DNA of 64,000 bases from Cytophagales bacterium (lineage in GTDB: Bacteria > Bacteroidota > Bacteroidia > Cytophagales > Bernardetiaceae): positions 1-64,000 of the forward strand of contig RDZD01000017.1 of NCBI GenBank assembly GCA_004293815.1. Reading direction: 5' to 3'. Shown here one piece after another: positions 26,779 to 34,253 of this stretch; the first letter of the stretch is position 1; every line of letters starts with the position of its first letter. The translations under genes and the position numbers were made by a program. The notes under the pieces are model-generated. The model had not been told where the DNA came from. It worked only from the letters and a program-made list of their open reading frames with translations, and searched no databases.

Positions 26779-27948
26779 TTAGAAAATAATATTGCTTCCA
26801 TCCCATGCAATTCCATAGGTGCTGGCTTCCAAAATACTGATTTTTTGCTGTTTAGCTATTTGCCAAAATTCGCGATAAAGTTTGGCTTGTTGCCAAAAAG
26901 GCGTTTGGTCTTGGTTGCTCCAAATCACGTCTTGGGCTTGTTGATAAGCCTGAAACCACAATTTAAGTTTTTTGGGTTTCAAGTTTTTAAGAAGTCCATC
27001 TGTGAGCATGACGGCGGCTAACATGGCAGCCTGATGTTCCTTGGGCTTCAAGCTGCCAGAGAACTCATCTACCCAAAAAGCTTGCTCAGGCAATAAATGT
27101 AAGCCGCTAGTGGCTCTGGGATTACATTCTAAAAGATAAAACTTTCCATTTGATTCAGATTGAATAAAATCAAGAGCCAACTGGCCGTGGTAGTTCTCAG
27201 AAGCGATAAAATGTTGATTAATAGACTCTATTTCAGGGATGTTTTTTTGCTGAAAATGATAGCAAGCTCCATGTTGTCCTGTACGGAAAACAGCTTCATA
27301 AACAGCCAGAGCTTTGAGCTGTCCCTTAAGCGCAAACGCATAGCTACAAAAGTGCTTGCCTGCAATATAGTCTTGCAACACCCATGTATTCTGAGAGTCA
27401 ATGGATAAGTTCTGCGGAATTTCTATGAGTTTCTGGGGGGGGGTTTGGATAAAAACGCGTGTAGCGAACCTCGAAAACTCTGGCTTTAGAACAAATTGTT
27501 TCTGGGATAACTCTTTGATATCGAGTGTCTCTCTATGGCTAATATGTTGGGTAGCTGGCGCATGAAGTCCAAATTTGAGTACAAGTCTTGCAAACAAGTA
27601 TTTGCTGTGGTAAGTTCTCAATTTATCAAAACTAGGGGCTATAAGTTGCGCTTGAGGCTGTGCTTTCTGCCAGAGAGCAGCCCAGTAGAACACCTCCTCG
27701 CAGGTAGGCAAAACGTGCGTGATATGGTATTCTTGAATGATTTTTAGTACTTCTATTCCAAAACGCTCAGGTTCTAGGGCAGGTGCGGGCAAGCGCAGAT
27801 AAGCTTTAACCGCAGCCGAGCAGCCCGCAAGACTATGAACGAGGCTGTCGCACGTGTATACATCATGCCCCTGAGCGTATAAGCGTCTAACCCACTCCAA
27901 GGCCACAGGAGCACGCGCACCTGTTACCAAAAAACAGTTTTTTTGCAT
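26779..27948 (-). CDS. ATP-grasp superfamily enzyme (389 aa)
   Basis: The N-terminus is a Rossmann-like pre-ATP-grasp domain (CFLVTGARAPVALEWVRRLYAQG; THVLPTCEEVFY), and the ATP-grasp fold follows from about 115, with KQFVLKPEFSRF, VLQDYIAGKHFCSY, LALDFIQ and the metal-binding YLLECNPRATSGLHLL. Relatives ligate a carboxylate to an amine or thiol; the substrate is unknown. The coding strand contains a run of nine C at 27443-27435 (codons for Thr-Pro-Pro-Gln), so slippage would truncate the protein. It follows AtpZ on the same strand after 22 bases, a place normally held by ATP synthase genes. Confidence 0.75.
   Translation of the reverse strand: MQKNCFLVTGARAPVALEWVRRLYAQGHDVYTCDSLVHSLAGCSAAVKAYLRLPAPALEPERFGIEVLKIIQEYHITHVLPTCEEVFYWAALWQKAQPQAQLIAPSFDKLRTYHSKYLFARLVLKFGLHAPATQHISHRETLDIKELSQKQFVLKPEFSRFATRVFIQTPPQKLIEIPQNLSIDSQNTWVLQDYIAGKHFCSYAFALKGQLKALAVYEAVFRTGQHGACYHFQQKNIPEIESINQHFIASENYHGQLALDFIQSESNGKFYLLECNPRATSGLHLLPEQAFWVDEFSGSLKPKEHQAAMLAAVMLTDGLLKNLKPKKLKLWFQAYQQAQDVIWSNQDQTPFWQQAKLYREFWQIAKQQKISILEASTYGIAWDGSNIIF
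27435..27443 (-). repeat. Homopolymeric C9 tract within the ATP-grasp coding region
   Basis: Nine consecutive G on the plus strand, read as C9 in the gene, are in frame as sequenced. It is the only such long G/C run noticed in the window. Runs of this length in other bacteria are prone to slipped-strand changes. Confidence 0.85.
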
Positions 27949-27970
27949 ACTTTGAGCAAGAAGACCTATG

Positions 27971-28186
27971 TCAGTCTTTTGACTTGTTAGACTTTTGAAG
28001 GCTAATCACCATGCGCCAAAAAGACGCTACTAAAAACAAAAAAGATAGCCCTAAAGTCCAGTAAGATGTTTGGTTATTATTTTTTTCGTCTAGCCAATTG
28101 CCCAAAAAAGCACCCAGAGCCAGAGCCGCAATCATTTCAAAGGCCAAGCCTGAGTATTTTAAGAACGGACTAGGCTTGAGCTGCAT
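27971..28186 (-). CDS. AtpZ/AtpI family protein
   Basis: A 71-residue protein with two transmembrane helices (about 13-30 and 42-60). The motif GLAFEMIAALALGAFLGNWLD matches AtpZ/AtpI proteins that sit ahead of ATP synthase operons and assist F0 assembly or Mg/Ca transport. Its first 17 bases overlap the end of the bactofilin gene, so the two are translationally coupled. The usual next gene, atpB, is missing here. Confidence 0.82.
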   Translation of the reverse strand: MQLKPSPFLKYSGLAFEMIAALALGAFLGNWLDEKNNNQTSYWTLGLSFLFLVASFWRMVISLQKSNKSKD

Positions 28187-28634
28187 GAGGTTGAACCTTC
28201 CGTGTATCTGCGCGTTCCACCGCTACCTCCTGTACAATACCTTGTATGACTCTTTCAGCTGTCTTGGTGATGCTGTCGTTCATTTTAAGCTCGCCATTGA
28301 GGCTTGCACCCGACTCCATAACCATCCTAACGCTGTACACGTTGCCTCTCACAACAGCTGAAGCACGCAAAACAACCGAGTCAAGAGCCACAATATCTCC
28401 CAGCACCTCGCCTTGTATTTCTACATTTTGGGCATAGATGCTGCCTTCTATGATGGCACCGTCACCTATGGCCACTTTGGCTTTGGATTCAATATTGCCT
28501 TTCCAAATACCATCAATCCTGATGTTGCCTGTGGTCTTCATATACCCTGCCACAACCGTACTTTTGCCGATGATACTGCTAATCTCAATATCGCTAGAGG
28601 ACATCGGGTTACTTTTTTTGCCAAATAGGGCCAT
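28170..28634 (-). CDS. Bactofilin (polymer-forming cytoskeletal protein)
   Basis: A 154-residue DUF583/bactofilin protein. The core (about 15-115) is a right-handed beta-helix of short repeats with alternating hydrophobic residues, for example TTGNIRIDGIWKGNIESKAK, VAIGDGAIIEGSIYAQNVEI and GDIVALDSVVLRASAVVRGN. Bactofilins self-assemble without nucleotide into filaments that localise cell-wall or envelope proteins. N- and C-terminal tails are short and disordered. The gene order bactofilin-AtpZ is familiar in Bacteroidota. It starts at ATG 28634. Confidence 0.92.
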   Translation of the reverse strand: MALFGKKSNPMSSSDIEISSIIGKSTVVAGYMKTTGNIRIDGIWKGNIESKAKVAIGDGAIIEGSIYAQNVEIQGEVLGDIVALDSVVLRASAVVRGNVYSVRMVMESGASLNGELKMNDSITKTAERVIQGIVQEVAVERADTRKVQPHAAQA

Positions 28635-29089
28635 ATCGCTGCTTTAAACTAGTAAAATAATGAGCCAAATAAATAAGAGTTGTGTACAATGGGCATTAAG
28701 CCCATCTCTGTTGAGCGTTGGTTATTGCGATTTAAAGTTTGATAATCAGGCATTTGATGAATCGGGCGCAATTTAAGAACTTATTCAAACAAATCCAAAT
28801 TTATTACAAAAACACTTTAGTTATCGTATTCAAAATCAATTGGTAATAAGTAGCTTGTAAAACATAGCCTCTGGCATCAAAATGAAGAACATCTAAAATG
28901 ACAGCTAATTCTTTAAACCAAATCTTTTTGGGCTGTTTTTTTACATGTCTCGTAGTTCTACTTTTTTAAGACTCAAATTTATTGACTAAATTTACATTAT
29001 AAAATAAAATTTAATTTGGCAATTCTATATATTTGCGCTCAATTCAGTTTTTAATTATTTTTTGTTCCGTATTTGTCTAATTGTTAAAA
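28635..29089. other. Divergent intergenic region, bactofilin / moxR
   Basis: This 455-base AT-rich region lies between divergent genes. TATATTTG at 29028-29035 could be the -7 box of the moxR gene, and CAAATTTA at 28796-28803 reads as TAAATTTG, a possible -7 box toward bactofilin; neither has a well-spaced TTTG partner. A small TGGGC/GCCCA hairpin lies near 28688-28702. No ORF or RNA gene recognised. Confidence 0.4.
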
Positions 29090-30103
29090 ATGAGCGACGA
29101 CCCAATTTATAAAACAAGCGATAGCACAGAGAGCAAAGATATTCAGTATTATCAGAACAAAGTACAAAATATTTACTCTGAAGTAGGTAAAGTCATTGTA
29201 GGCCAAAAAAATATGGTCAACAGGCTGTTGATTGGACTTTTTACCAATGGGCATATTTTGCTTGAAGGGGTACCGGGATTAGCTAAAACGCTTACTATTA
29301 ACACACTGGCTCAAGTGCTTCAGCTAGACTTTCAGCGCATACAGTTTACGCCTGATCTTTTGCCAGCTGACCTTATTGGCACCATGATTTACAACCAAAA
29401 CACAAGTCGTTTTGAGGTAAAAAAAGGGCCAATTTTTTCTAACCTTATCTTAGCCGATGAGGTGAACCGCTCGCCCGCCAAAGTACAGTCGGCACTCTTA
29501 GAGGCCATGCAAGAAAAGCAGGTTACCATTGGTGAAAGTACTTTCCAATTAGATCGTCCTTTTCTGGTCTTGGCTACACAAAACCCTGTGGAACAAGAAG
29601 GCACTTATCCTCTGCCCGAGGCACAAGTGGATAGATTCATGCTCAAGGTGTTTGTAGACTATCCTGACAAGGCTTCAGAGCTAGAGATTATGCGCCGTAT
29701 GTCCAATACTTCTTTCAAAGCTGCTCCCGAGACTGTTTTGAATAAAACAGATCTTCAGGCCATTGCAAAGCTCATCAACAGTGTAAACATGTCGGTTTCT
29801 TTGGAAGAATATATCATTGAACTTATTTTTGCCACTCGTCGCCCTGCCGACTATGGTCTCAAAGACGATGCGCGTTACATTCAGTATGGTGCGTCGCCAA
29901 GAGCCAGTATTAACTTGCACCGTGCAGCGCGCGCCGTGGCATTTTTTGAGGGACGCGATTACGTTCTGCCTGAAGACATCAAAGAGGTAGCTTATGATGT
30001 ACTCAACCACCGCATTATTTTAAACTATGAGGCGGAAGCTGATGGTATCAGCACTCGCCAAATCATTGACTCTATTCTTAAAAAAGTAGCCATCAACAAA
30101 TAA
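29090..30103 (+). CDS. MoxR-family AAA+ ATPase
   Basis: A 337-residue AAA+ chaperone-like ATPase. Walker A is GVPGLAKT, Walker B is LILADEVNRSPAKVQ, the sensor-1 region is LVLATQNPVEQEGTYPLPEA with the arginine of AQVDRFMLK following, and the C-terminal lid includes GASPRASINLHRAARAVAFF. MoxR proteins help mature or insert metal cofactors in vWA-domain complexes and are usually followed by DUF58 and vWA (Bat) genes. Here the next gene is an M20 peptidase 14 bases away. ATG 29090 was chosen over a TTG three codons earlier. Confidence 0.92.
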   Translation: MSDDPIYKTSDSTESKDIQYYQNKVQNIYSEVGKVIVGQKNMVNRLLIGLFTNGHILLEGVPGLAKTLTINTLAQVLQLDFQRIQFTPDLLPADLIGTMIYNQNTSRFEVKKGPIFSNLILADEVNRSPAKVQSALLEAMQEKQVTIGESTFQLDRPFLVLATQNPVEQEGTYPLPEAQVDRFMLKVFVDYPDKASELEIMRRMSNTSFKAAPETVLNKTDLQAIAKLINSVNMSVSLEEYIIELIFATRRPADYGLKDDARYIQYGASPRASINLHRAARAVAFFEGRDYVLPEDIKEVAYDVLNHRIILNYEAEADGISTRQIIDSILKKVAINK

Positions 30104-30117
30104 AAACAGCCTTAATT

Positions 30118-31500
30118 ATGATAGAAACCTATTTGAATGAGCATAAAGAGAGATTTCTAGCAGAGCTTTGCGACTGGCTCCGCATCCCATCTATTAGCGC
30201 AGACTCGAACTACAAAGCGGAAGTTCTTAAAGCAGCAGAGTTTTTGGCTCAAAAGCTAAAAGATGCTGGTGCTGATAGTGTGGAAATATGTCCTACAGCT
30301 GGACATCCTATTGTTTACGGCGAAAAAATAATTTCTCCTGATTTGCCCACTGTTTTGGTGTATGGACATTATGATGTGCAGCCAGCAGACCCTATCAATC
30401 TCTGGACTACTCCCGCCTTTGAGCCTGATGTGCGCGATGGAAAAATCTATGCACGTGGTGCTTGTGACGATAAGGGGCAAGTGTACATGCACGTCAAAGC
30501 CTTTGAGGCTATGATGAAACAAGGCTCAATGCCTTGTAACGTTAAGTTTATGATTGAGGGCGAAGAAGAGGTTGGCTCAGGCAACCTTGAACCTTATGTA
30601 AAAAATAACATAGCCAAGCTCAGCGCAGACGTTATCCTAATTTCCGATACAGGTCTTATTGCCAATGATATACCCTCTATTGGTGTAGGCTTGCGAGGTC
30701 TTAGCTATATGGAGGTAGAAGTAACAGGCCCTAACCGCGATTTGCATTCTGGCATCTATGGTGGCGGCGTAGCTAACCCCATTAATATCCTTTGTGAGAT
30801 GATAAGTAAGCTTAAAGACAGCAACGAACATATCACAATACCTCATTTTTATGACAAGGTGGTAGAGCTTTCGGCTGACGAGCGCGAAGAAATGGCCAAT
30901 GTGCCTTTTAGCTTAGATGATTACAAGGCAGAACTAGATCTCAGTGACATACACGGTGAAAAAGGTTATACCACATTAGAAAGAACTTCCGTAAGACCTA
31001 CCCTAGATGTAAACGGTATTTGGGGTGGCTACACTGGCGAAGGATCTAAGACGATTATTCCATCTAAAGCCTATGCCAAAATTTCTATGCGCTTGGTGCC
31101 AAACCAAGACTCTAAAGAGATATCTGATTTGTTTGCTGACTATTTCAAAAAGCTTGCGCCTCCTTCGGTAAAAGTTAAGGTAAGTTATCACCATGGAGGT
31201 GAGCCTTACTTAGCATCCACAGATTCTGTACCTTATCAAGCCGCTAAACTTGCTTTTAAGAAAACTTTTGGCAAAAAACCTATTCCTACTCGCGGTGGTG
31301 GTAGTATTCCTATCGTAGCTATGTTTAAACAGGTTTTGGGTCTTGACTCTATCCTTATGGGCTTTGGCTTAGATTCAGATGCCATACACTCCCCCGATGA
31401 GCATTACGGTCTGTTTAACTTCTATAAAGGCATTGAAACACTGCCGTATTTTTATCAATACTACGCTGAATTGGCAAAAGTCGCTGTTACTGAAAAATAA
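30118..31500 (+). CDS. M20-family dipeptidase (metallopeptidase)
   Basis: A 460-residue M20 peptidase of the PepV/carnosinase type. Metal-site and catalytic motifs are VYGHYDVQPAD (His and the adjacent Asp), RGACDDKGQVYMH (bridging Asp), MIEGEEEVGSGN (catalytic Glu and metal Glu), LISDTG, and a late His in DSDAIHSPDEHY. The lid domain (about 195-380) includes RDLHSGIYGGGVANP. No signal peptide is seen, so it is probably cytoplasmic and degrades short peptides from uptake or turnover. It is probably co-transcribed with the MoxR gene. Confidence 0.93.
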   Translation: MIETYLNEHKERFLAELCDWLRIPSISADSNYKAEVLKAAEFLAQKLKDAGADSVEICPTAGHPIVYGEKIISPDLPTVLVYGHYDVQPADPINLWTTPAFEPDVRDGKIYARGACDDKGQVYMHVKAFEAMMKQGSMPCNVKFMIEGEEEVGSGNLEPYVKNNIAKLSADVILISDTGLIANDIPSIGVGLRGLSYMEVEVTGPNRDLHSGIYGGGVANPINILCEMISKLKDSNEHITIPHFYDKVVELSADEREEMANVPFSLDDYKAELDLSDIHGEKGYTTLERTSVRPTLDVNGIWGGYTGEGSKTIIPSKAYAKISMRLVPNQDSKEISDLFADYFKKLAPPSVKVKVSYHHGGEPYLASTDSVPYQAAKLAFKKTFGKKPIPTRGGGSIPIVAMFKQVLGLDSILMGFGLDSDAIHSPDEHYGLFNFYKGIETLPYFYQYYAELAKVAVTEK

Positions 31501-31524
31501 TTTTATGTTTTTCAAACCCTGAAA

Positions 31525-31555
31525 TTTGCATTTTAAAATCTTTTGTCTACCTTTG
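31525..31555 (+). promoter_or_regulatory. Promoter for tRNA-Leu
   Basis: TTTG (31525-31528), 19 bases, TACCTTTG (31548-31555): an exact consensus match ending 13 bases before the mature 5' end of the tRNA. Confidence 0.85.
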
Positions 31556-31568
31556 CAGCAGATTTTAA

Positions 31569-31652
31569 GCCCGGGTGGCGGAACTGGTAGACGCGCTAGA
31601 CTCAAAATCTAGTAAAGGTGACTTTGTATCGGTTCGATTCCGATCCCGGGTA
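31569..31652 (+). tRNA. tRNA-Leu (anticodon CAA)
   Basis: The acceptor strand GCCCGGG pairs with CCCGGGT (31645-31651), the anticodon stem CTAGA/TCTAG closes the loop CTCAAAA with anticodon CAA, and the T arm is ATCGG-TTCGATT-CCGAT. A long variable arm identifies it as a class II (leucine) tRNA reading UUG. The discriminator is A31652; CCA is not encoded. A strong promoter lies upstream and a terminator right after. Confidence 0.95.
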
Positions 31653-31660
31653 CTGGCTGA

Positions 31661-31693
31661 TGAGCCACTTCATTGAAGTGGCTCATTTTTTTT
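31661..31693 (+). terminator. Intrinsic terminator after tRNA-Leu
   Basis: TGAGCCACTT (31661-31670) and AAGTGGCTCA (31676-31685) form a perfect 10-bp stem with a 5-base loop, followed by T8. Confidence 0.9.
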
Positions 31694-31715
31694 GCTTTAG
31701 AAACAGCTCGATACT

Positions 31716-32177
31716 TTATTTTTTAGTGGCTCTGTTTTTACCTTCTTGGGAGAGTGCAAAACTCTCACTGCGCGTGAAGCTTTTGATGTGCTCCACTTTA
31801 CGAAAGCGCAAAGCACTCCAGTCTGCGTCCACAGCTACTTGCCGCACAGGCTCAAGGCCATAGTTTCCCATGATAGCCCAGCCCGTATCTCGGTTAAAGT
31901 CGCATCGGTATTTTTTAGAACTTCCTTTGGGATAGCAAAACCATAAAACGGCATCTGAGCCAAGCTTAGGGGTTATTTGTGCCATAAACGCATCAATTTC
32001 TACCTGCTGTGTTACAAAAGCTATCACAAACTCTAAGCTTTCCAAATCTTTATGGCTTTGGAAAACCGTTATAAATTCTTGCATCGCTACAAGCTCCGCT
32101 TCAAATTCTGGTGGGCTATTGAGCAGCAAAATATGAGCGTGATTCTTAAAATTCATTTTTTTGAACAGAGATGTCAT
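31716..32177 (-). CDS. Conserved hypothetical protein (153 aa)
   Basis: A soluble protein with a Rossmann-like start (HILLLNSPPEFEAELVAMQE), a central EFVIAFVTQQVEIDAFMAQI helix-strand pair, and a strongly conserved-looking block DAVLWFCYPKGSSKKYRC followed by GWAIMGNYGLEPVRQVAVDA and DWSALRFRKVEHIK. The last block suggests a small family of cytoplasmic proteins seen across Bacteroidota, but no function is known to me. The terminal 20 residues are charged and variable. It converges on the tRNA-Leu terminator, which may serve both directions. Confidence 0.8.
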   Translation of the reverse strand: MTSLFKKMNFKNHAHILLLNSPPEFEAELVAMQEFITVFQSHKDLESLEFVIAFVTQQVEIDAFMAQITPKLGSDAVLWFCYPKGSSKKYRCDFNRDTGWAIMGNYGLEPVRQVAVDADWSALRFRKVEHIKSFTRSESFALSQEGKNRATKK

Positions 32178-32503
32178 AAACTGAGCAATTTAGAATTAGA
32201 CAAAAAATCTGAGCAAATATGGCCATTAATCTATTATACATCAACTGGCTGTAAAAAAAAGAACCAAACTAGCTGGTCTATTTTTTTCTGACGCAGGGTA
32301 AAACCTAAAAAACTCAGCCCAAAAATTTCTTTGCTAAACGCTGTTCAATAAAAAAATGAGTTCTTTATGCGCAAACGCGCTGTTATTGTACTAATTTTGC
32401 GGCCTGTTTGAAAATGGTAGAATTTTTTAAAAGTACATGGATACGATTGGTGTAAGCACGCAAGGCATTATTTGAACTTTGTGAGAAAGCCACCCAAAAA
32501 ACT
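32178..32503. other. Divergent intergenic region with -7 box for trmB
   Basis: A 326-base region between a minus-strand hypothetical gene and trmB. TAATTTTG at 32392-32399 fits the -7 box, 105 bases upstream of the trmB ATG. The 16 bases GTACTAATTTTGCGGC around it recur before the sulfotransferase gene. No ORF seen. Confidence 0.5.
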
Positions 32504-33238
32504 ATGAGTAGAGGTAAAAAAATGGCGCGTTTTGCGCAAAACTCACAGGCAGAAAATATCATAGAGCCTGGCAAGCCCCTGTTTGAATATATGAAAGGGC
32601 AATGGGGCAAGGAGTTTTTTAAAAATAACAATCCTATTGTGCTAGAGTTAGCCTGCGGCAGAGGCGAATATAGCACAGGACTAGCTTCGCACTACCCCAA
32701 CAAAAACTTTATAGGGATAGACGTAAAAGGTGATCGGATTTGGAAAGGCAGTCAGCTAGCTCTCAAAGAAGGTCTGAAAAATGTGGCTTTTTTACGCACA
32801 TTTATCTTGGAACTTGAAAAGTTTTTTGATGAAGGCGAGGTAGACGAAATTTGGCTGGTGTTTCCTGACCCACGCCCGCGCATACGTGATGCAAAGCGTC
32901 GTCTAACTGCACCGCGCTATTTAAAACTTTATAGCAAGATTATCAAAAAAAATGGCCTTTTTAGGCTAAAAACAGACAATACCAATCTTTTTGAATATTC
33001 TTGTCACATAGCCAAATTGCTGGGCATGGAGAATATAGTATCCACAGATAACCTTTATCAAAACGAGGATCTTTTGGCCGAACATCATGGCATAACAACA
33101 CGCTACGAGAAAGAGTGGAACGCTAAAGGAATGACTATCAAATATTTAAAATTCACATTCCCTAGCGAGTTGATACAGCTTACACCAGAACAAGAAGCTG
33201 AAAGCAACGCGCAGGACTCAGAGGAGGAAGTTTTGTAA
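32504..33238 (+). CDS. trmB: tRNA (guanine-N7-)-methyltransferase
   Basis: A 244-residue TrmB that uses SAM to form m7G46 in the tRNA variable loop. It has VLELACGRGEYSTGLASHYP (motif I, SAM binding), NFIGIDVKGDRIWKGSQ, and the TrmB signature IWLVFPDPRPRIRDAKRRL with the catalytic Asp and tRNA-binding basic residues, then RYLKLYSKIIKKNGLFRLKT. The usual FPDPWP is FPDPRP here. The C-terminal 20 residues are an acidic tail absent from most homologues. Confidence 0.95.
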   Translation: MSRGKKMARFAQNSQAENIIEPGKPLFEYMKGQWGKEFFKNNNPIVLELACGRGEYSTGLASHYPNKNFIGIDVKGDRIWKGSQLALKEGLKNVAFLRTFILELEKFFDEGEVDEIWLVFPDPRPRIRDAKRRLTAPRYLKLYSKIIKKNGLFRLKTDNTNLFEYSCHIAKLLGMENIVSTDNLYQNEDLLAEHHGITTRYEKEWNAKGMTIKYLKFTFPSELIQLTPEQEAESNAQDSEEEVL

Positions 33239-33262
33239 TCTCTAAAACCCCTAAAAGCGATA

Positions 33263-33290
33263 AAGGTGCTCTTGATTTTAAGAGCACCTT
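33263..33290 (+). terminator. Hairpin after trmB
   Basis: AAGGTGCTCTT (33263-33273) and AAGAGCACCTT (33280-33290) form a perfect 11-bp stem with a 6-base loop, 24 bases after the stop. The following T-run is weak, so termination may be partial. Confidence 0.7.
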
Positions 33291-33414
33291 GATATCTTGC
33301 GGAAAGGTAAGTAACTTTAAGTTCTGAATCGACGGCGTGTGTGATTGCGTTTCTAAACTCCAACTACGGGTTAAAATTAAATTATAAATTTAAAGTTAAC
33401 AATGGACGATTAAA

Positions 33415-33534
33415 ATAAAAAACAGAACTCCGAGCTTCTCATCTTCCCGTGCGGGAAATTTCCGCTTTCATAATAATGACCCTGTTGACAAACGAAAGGT
33501 TGTACAGGCCGTTAAAAAAAATTAACTTTTTTTA
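33415..33534 (+). ncRNA. Candidate structured RNA ending in a terminator-like hairpin
   Basis: Between trmB and the next gene three hairpins follow each other: CCCGTGCGGG with an adjacent GCGGGAAATTTCCGC palindrome (about 33446-33466); CCTGT-TG-ACAA ... TTGT-ACAGG (33481-33508); and GTTAA ... TTAAC followed by T7 (33511-33533). The last resembles an intrinsic terminator although no gene ends here. The strand is inferred from the T-run. I recognise no known RNA class. Confidence 0.35.
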
Positions 33535-33691
33535 TACTTTTTTTTATCTGATTACAAAAAAGGCTTTTTGAGGCTATTTGGGCACTTCTTAGGGCTGCTG
33601 CACCAATGCAATCTGTGATAAAGTTTTAAAAAATTATTGCTTTTGCTCAGCCTTGAGAAATTTAAACAGCGGCTTATCTGAAACTTTTGGG

Positions 33692-34063
33692 CTAATAGCC
33701 ACGCCTTTTGGCTAAATTCACCAATGCGCAGAAAGCATTATGGCTTTTCCGATGCACTCTTTTTGTATGATAAATGGGCATTATGATGAACTGAGAGGCT
33801 GTGACTTTAAAAATAGGCCAGTCTTCTTTGTTCGAGAATACGATAACCGCACCGTTTTCCTCTAAAGTCACCACATAATCATTGACTAACACTTTGCCTA
33901 TTTTTGAAGTATACTGCTTCCATTTCACATATTCCAACGCGCTCAAAAAATTGCTCTCTGAAAAACACATCACGGTCTTGGGGAGACTAAGGTAGTAGTA
34001 TACAGGGAAGCCCACCGCAATGAGTACAGCCAAAGAAACACCTACTATCAAAAAGTAGTTCAT
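33692..34063 (-). CDS. Membrane-anchored protein of unknown function (123 aa)
   Basis: A single N-terminal transmembrane helix (about 3-26, NYFLIVGVSLAVLIAVGFPV) is followed by a small soluble domain with a strand-rich pattern, VMCFSESNFLSALEYVKWKQ, VLVNDYVVTLEENGAVIVFS and QFIIMPIYHT. The pattern vaguely resembles YcxB-like or small PH-type membrane proteins, but no family can be assigned. It is divergent from the MFS transporter gene. Confidence 0.6.
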   Translation of the reverse strand: MNYFLIVGVSLAVLIAVGFPVYYYLSLPKTVMCFSESNFLSALEYVKWKQYTSKIGKVLVNDYVVTLEENGAVIVFSNKEDWPIFKVTASQFIIMPIYHTKRVHRKSHNAFCALVNLAKRRGY

Positions 34064-34253
34064 AAATAATCTATTTTATTCTTTTAAATTTTATGTCAAG
34101 AGATACGGCTTTTGAAACAGTTTTGTTACCATTGAGTGGATATGATTTTTACAAAGCACTGTTTTTTTATTTGTAAATCAAATAATCCTTTTTATTTTGC
34201 GTCCAGATGGTGTATTTACAAAAGCCAGACCAAACATCAAAGCGTTTTTTTAC

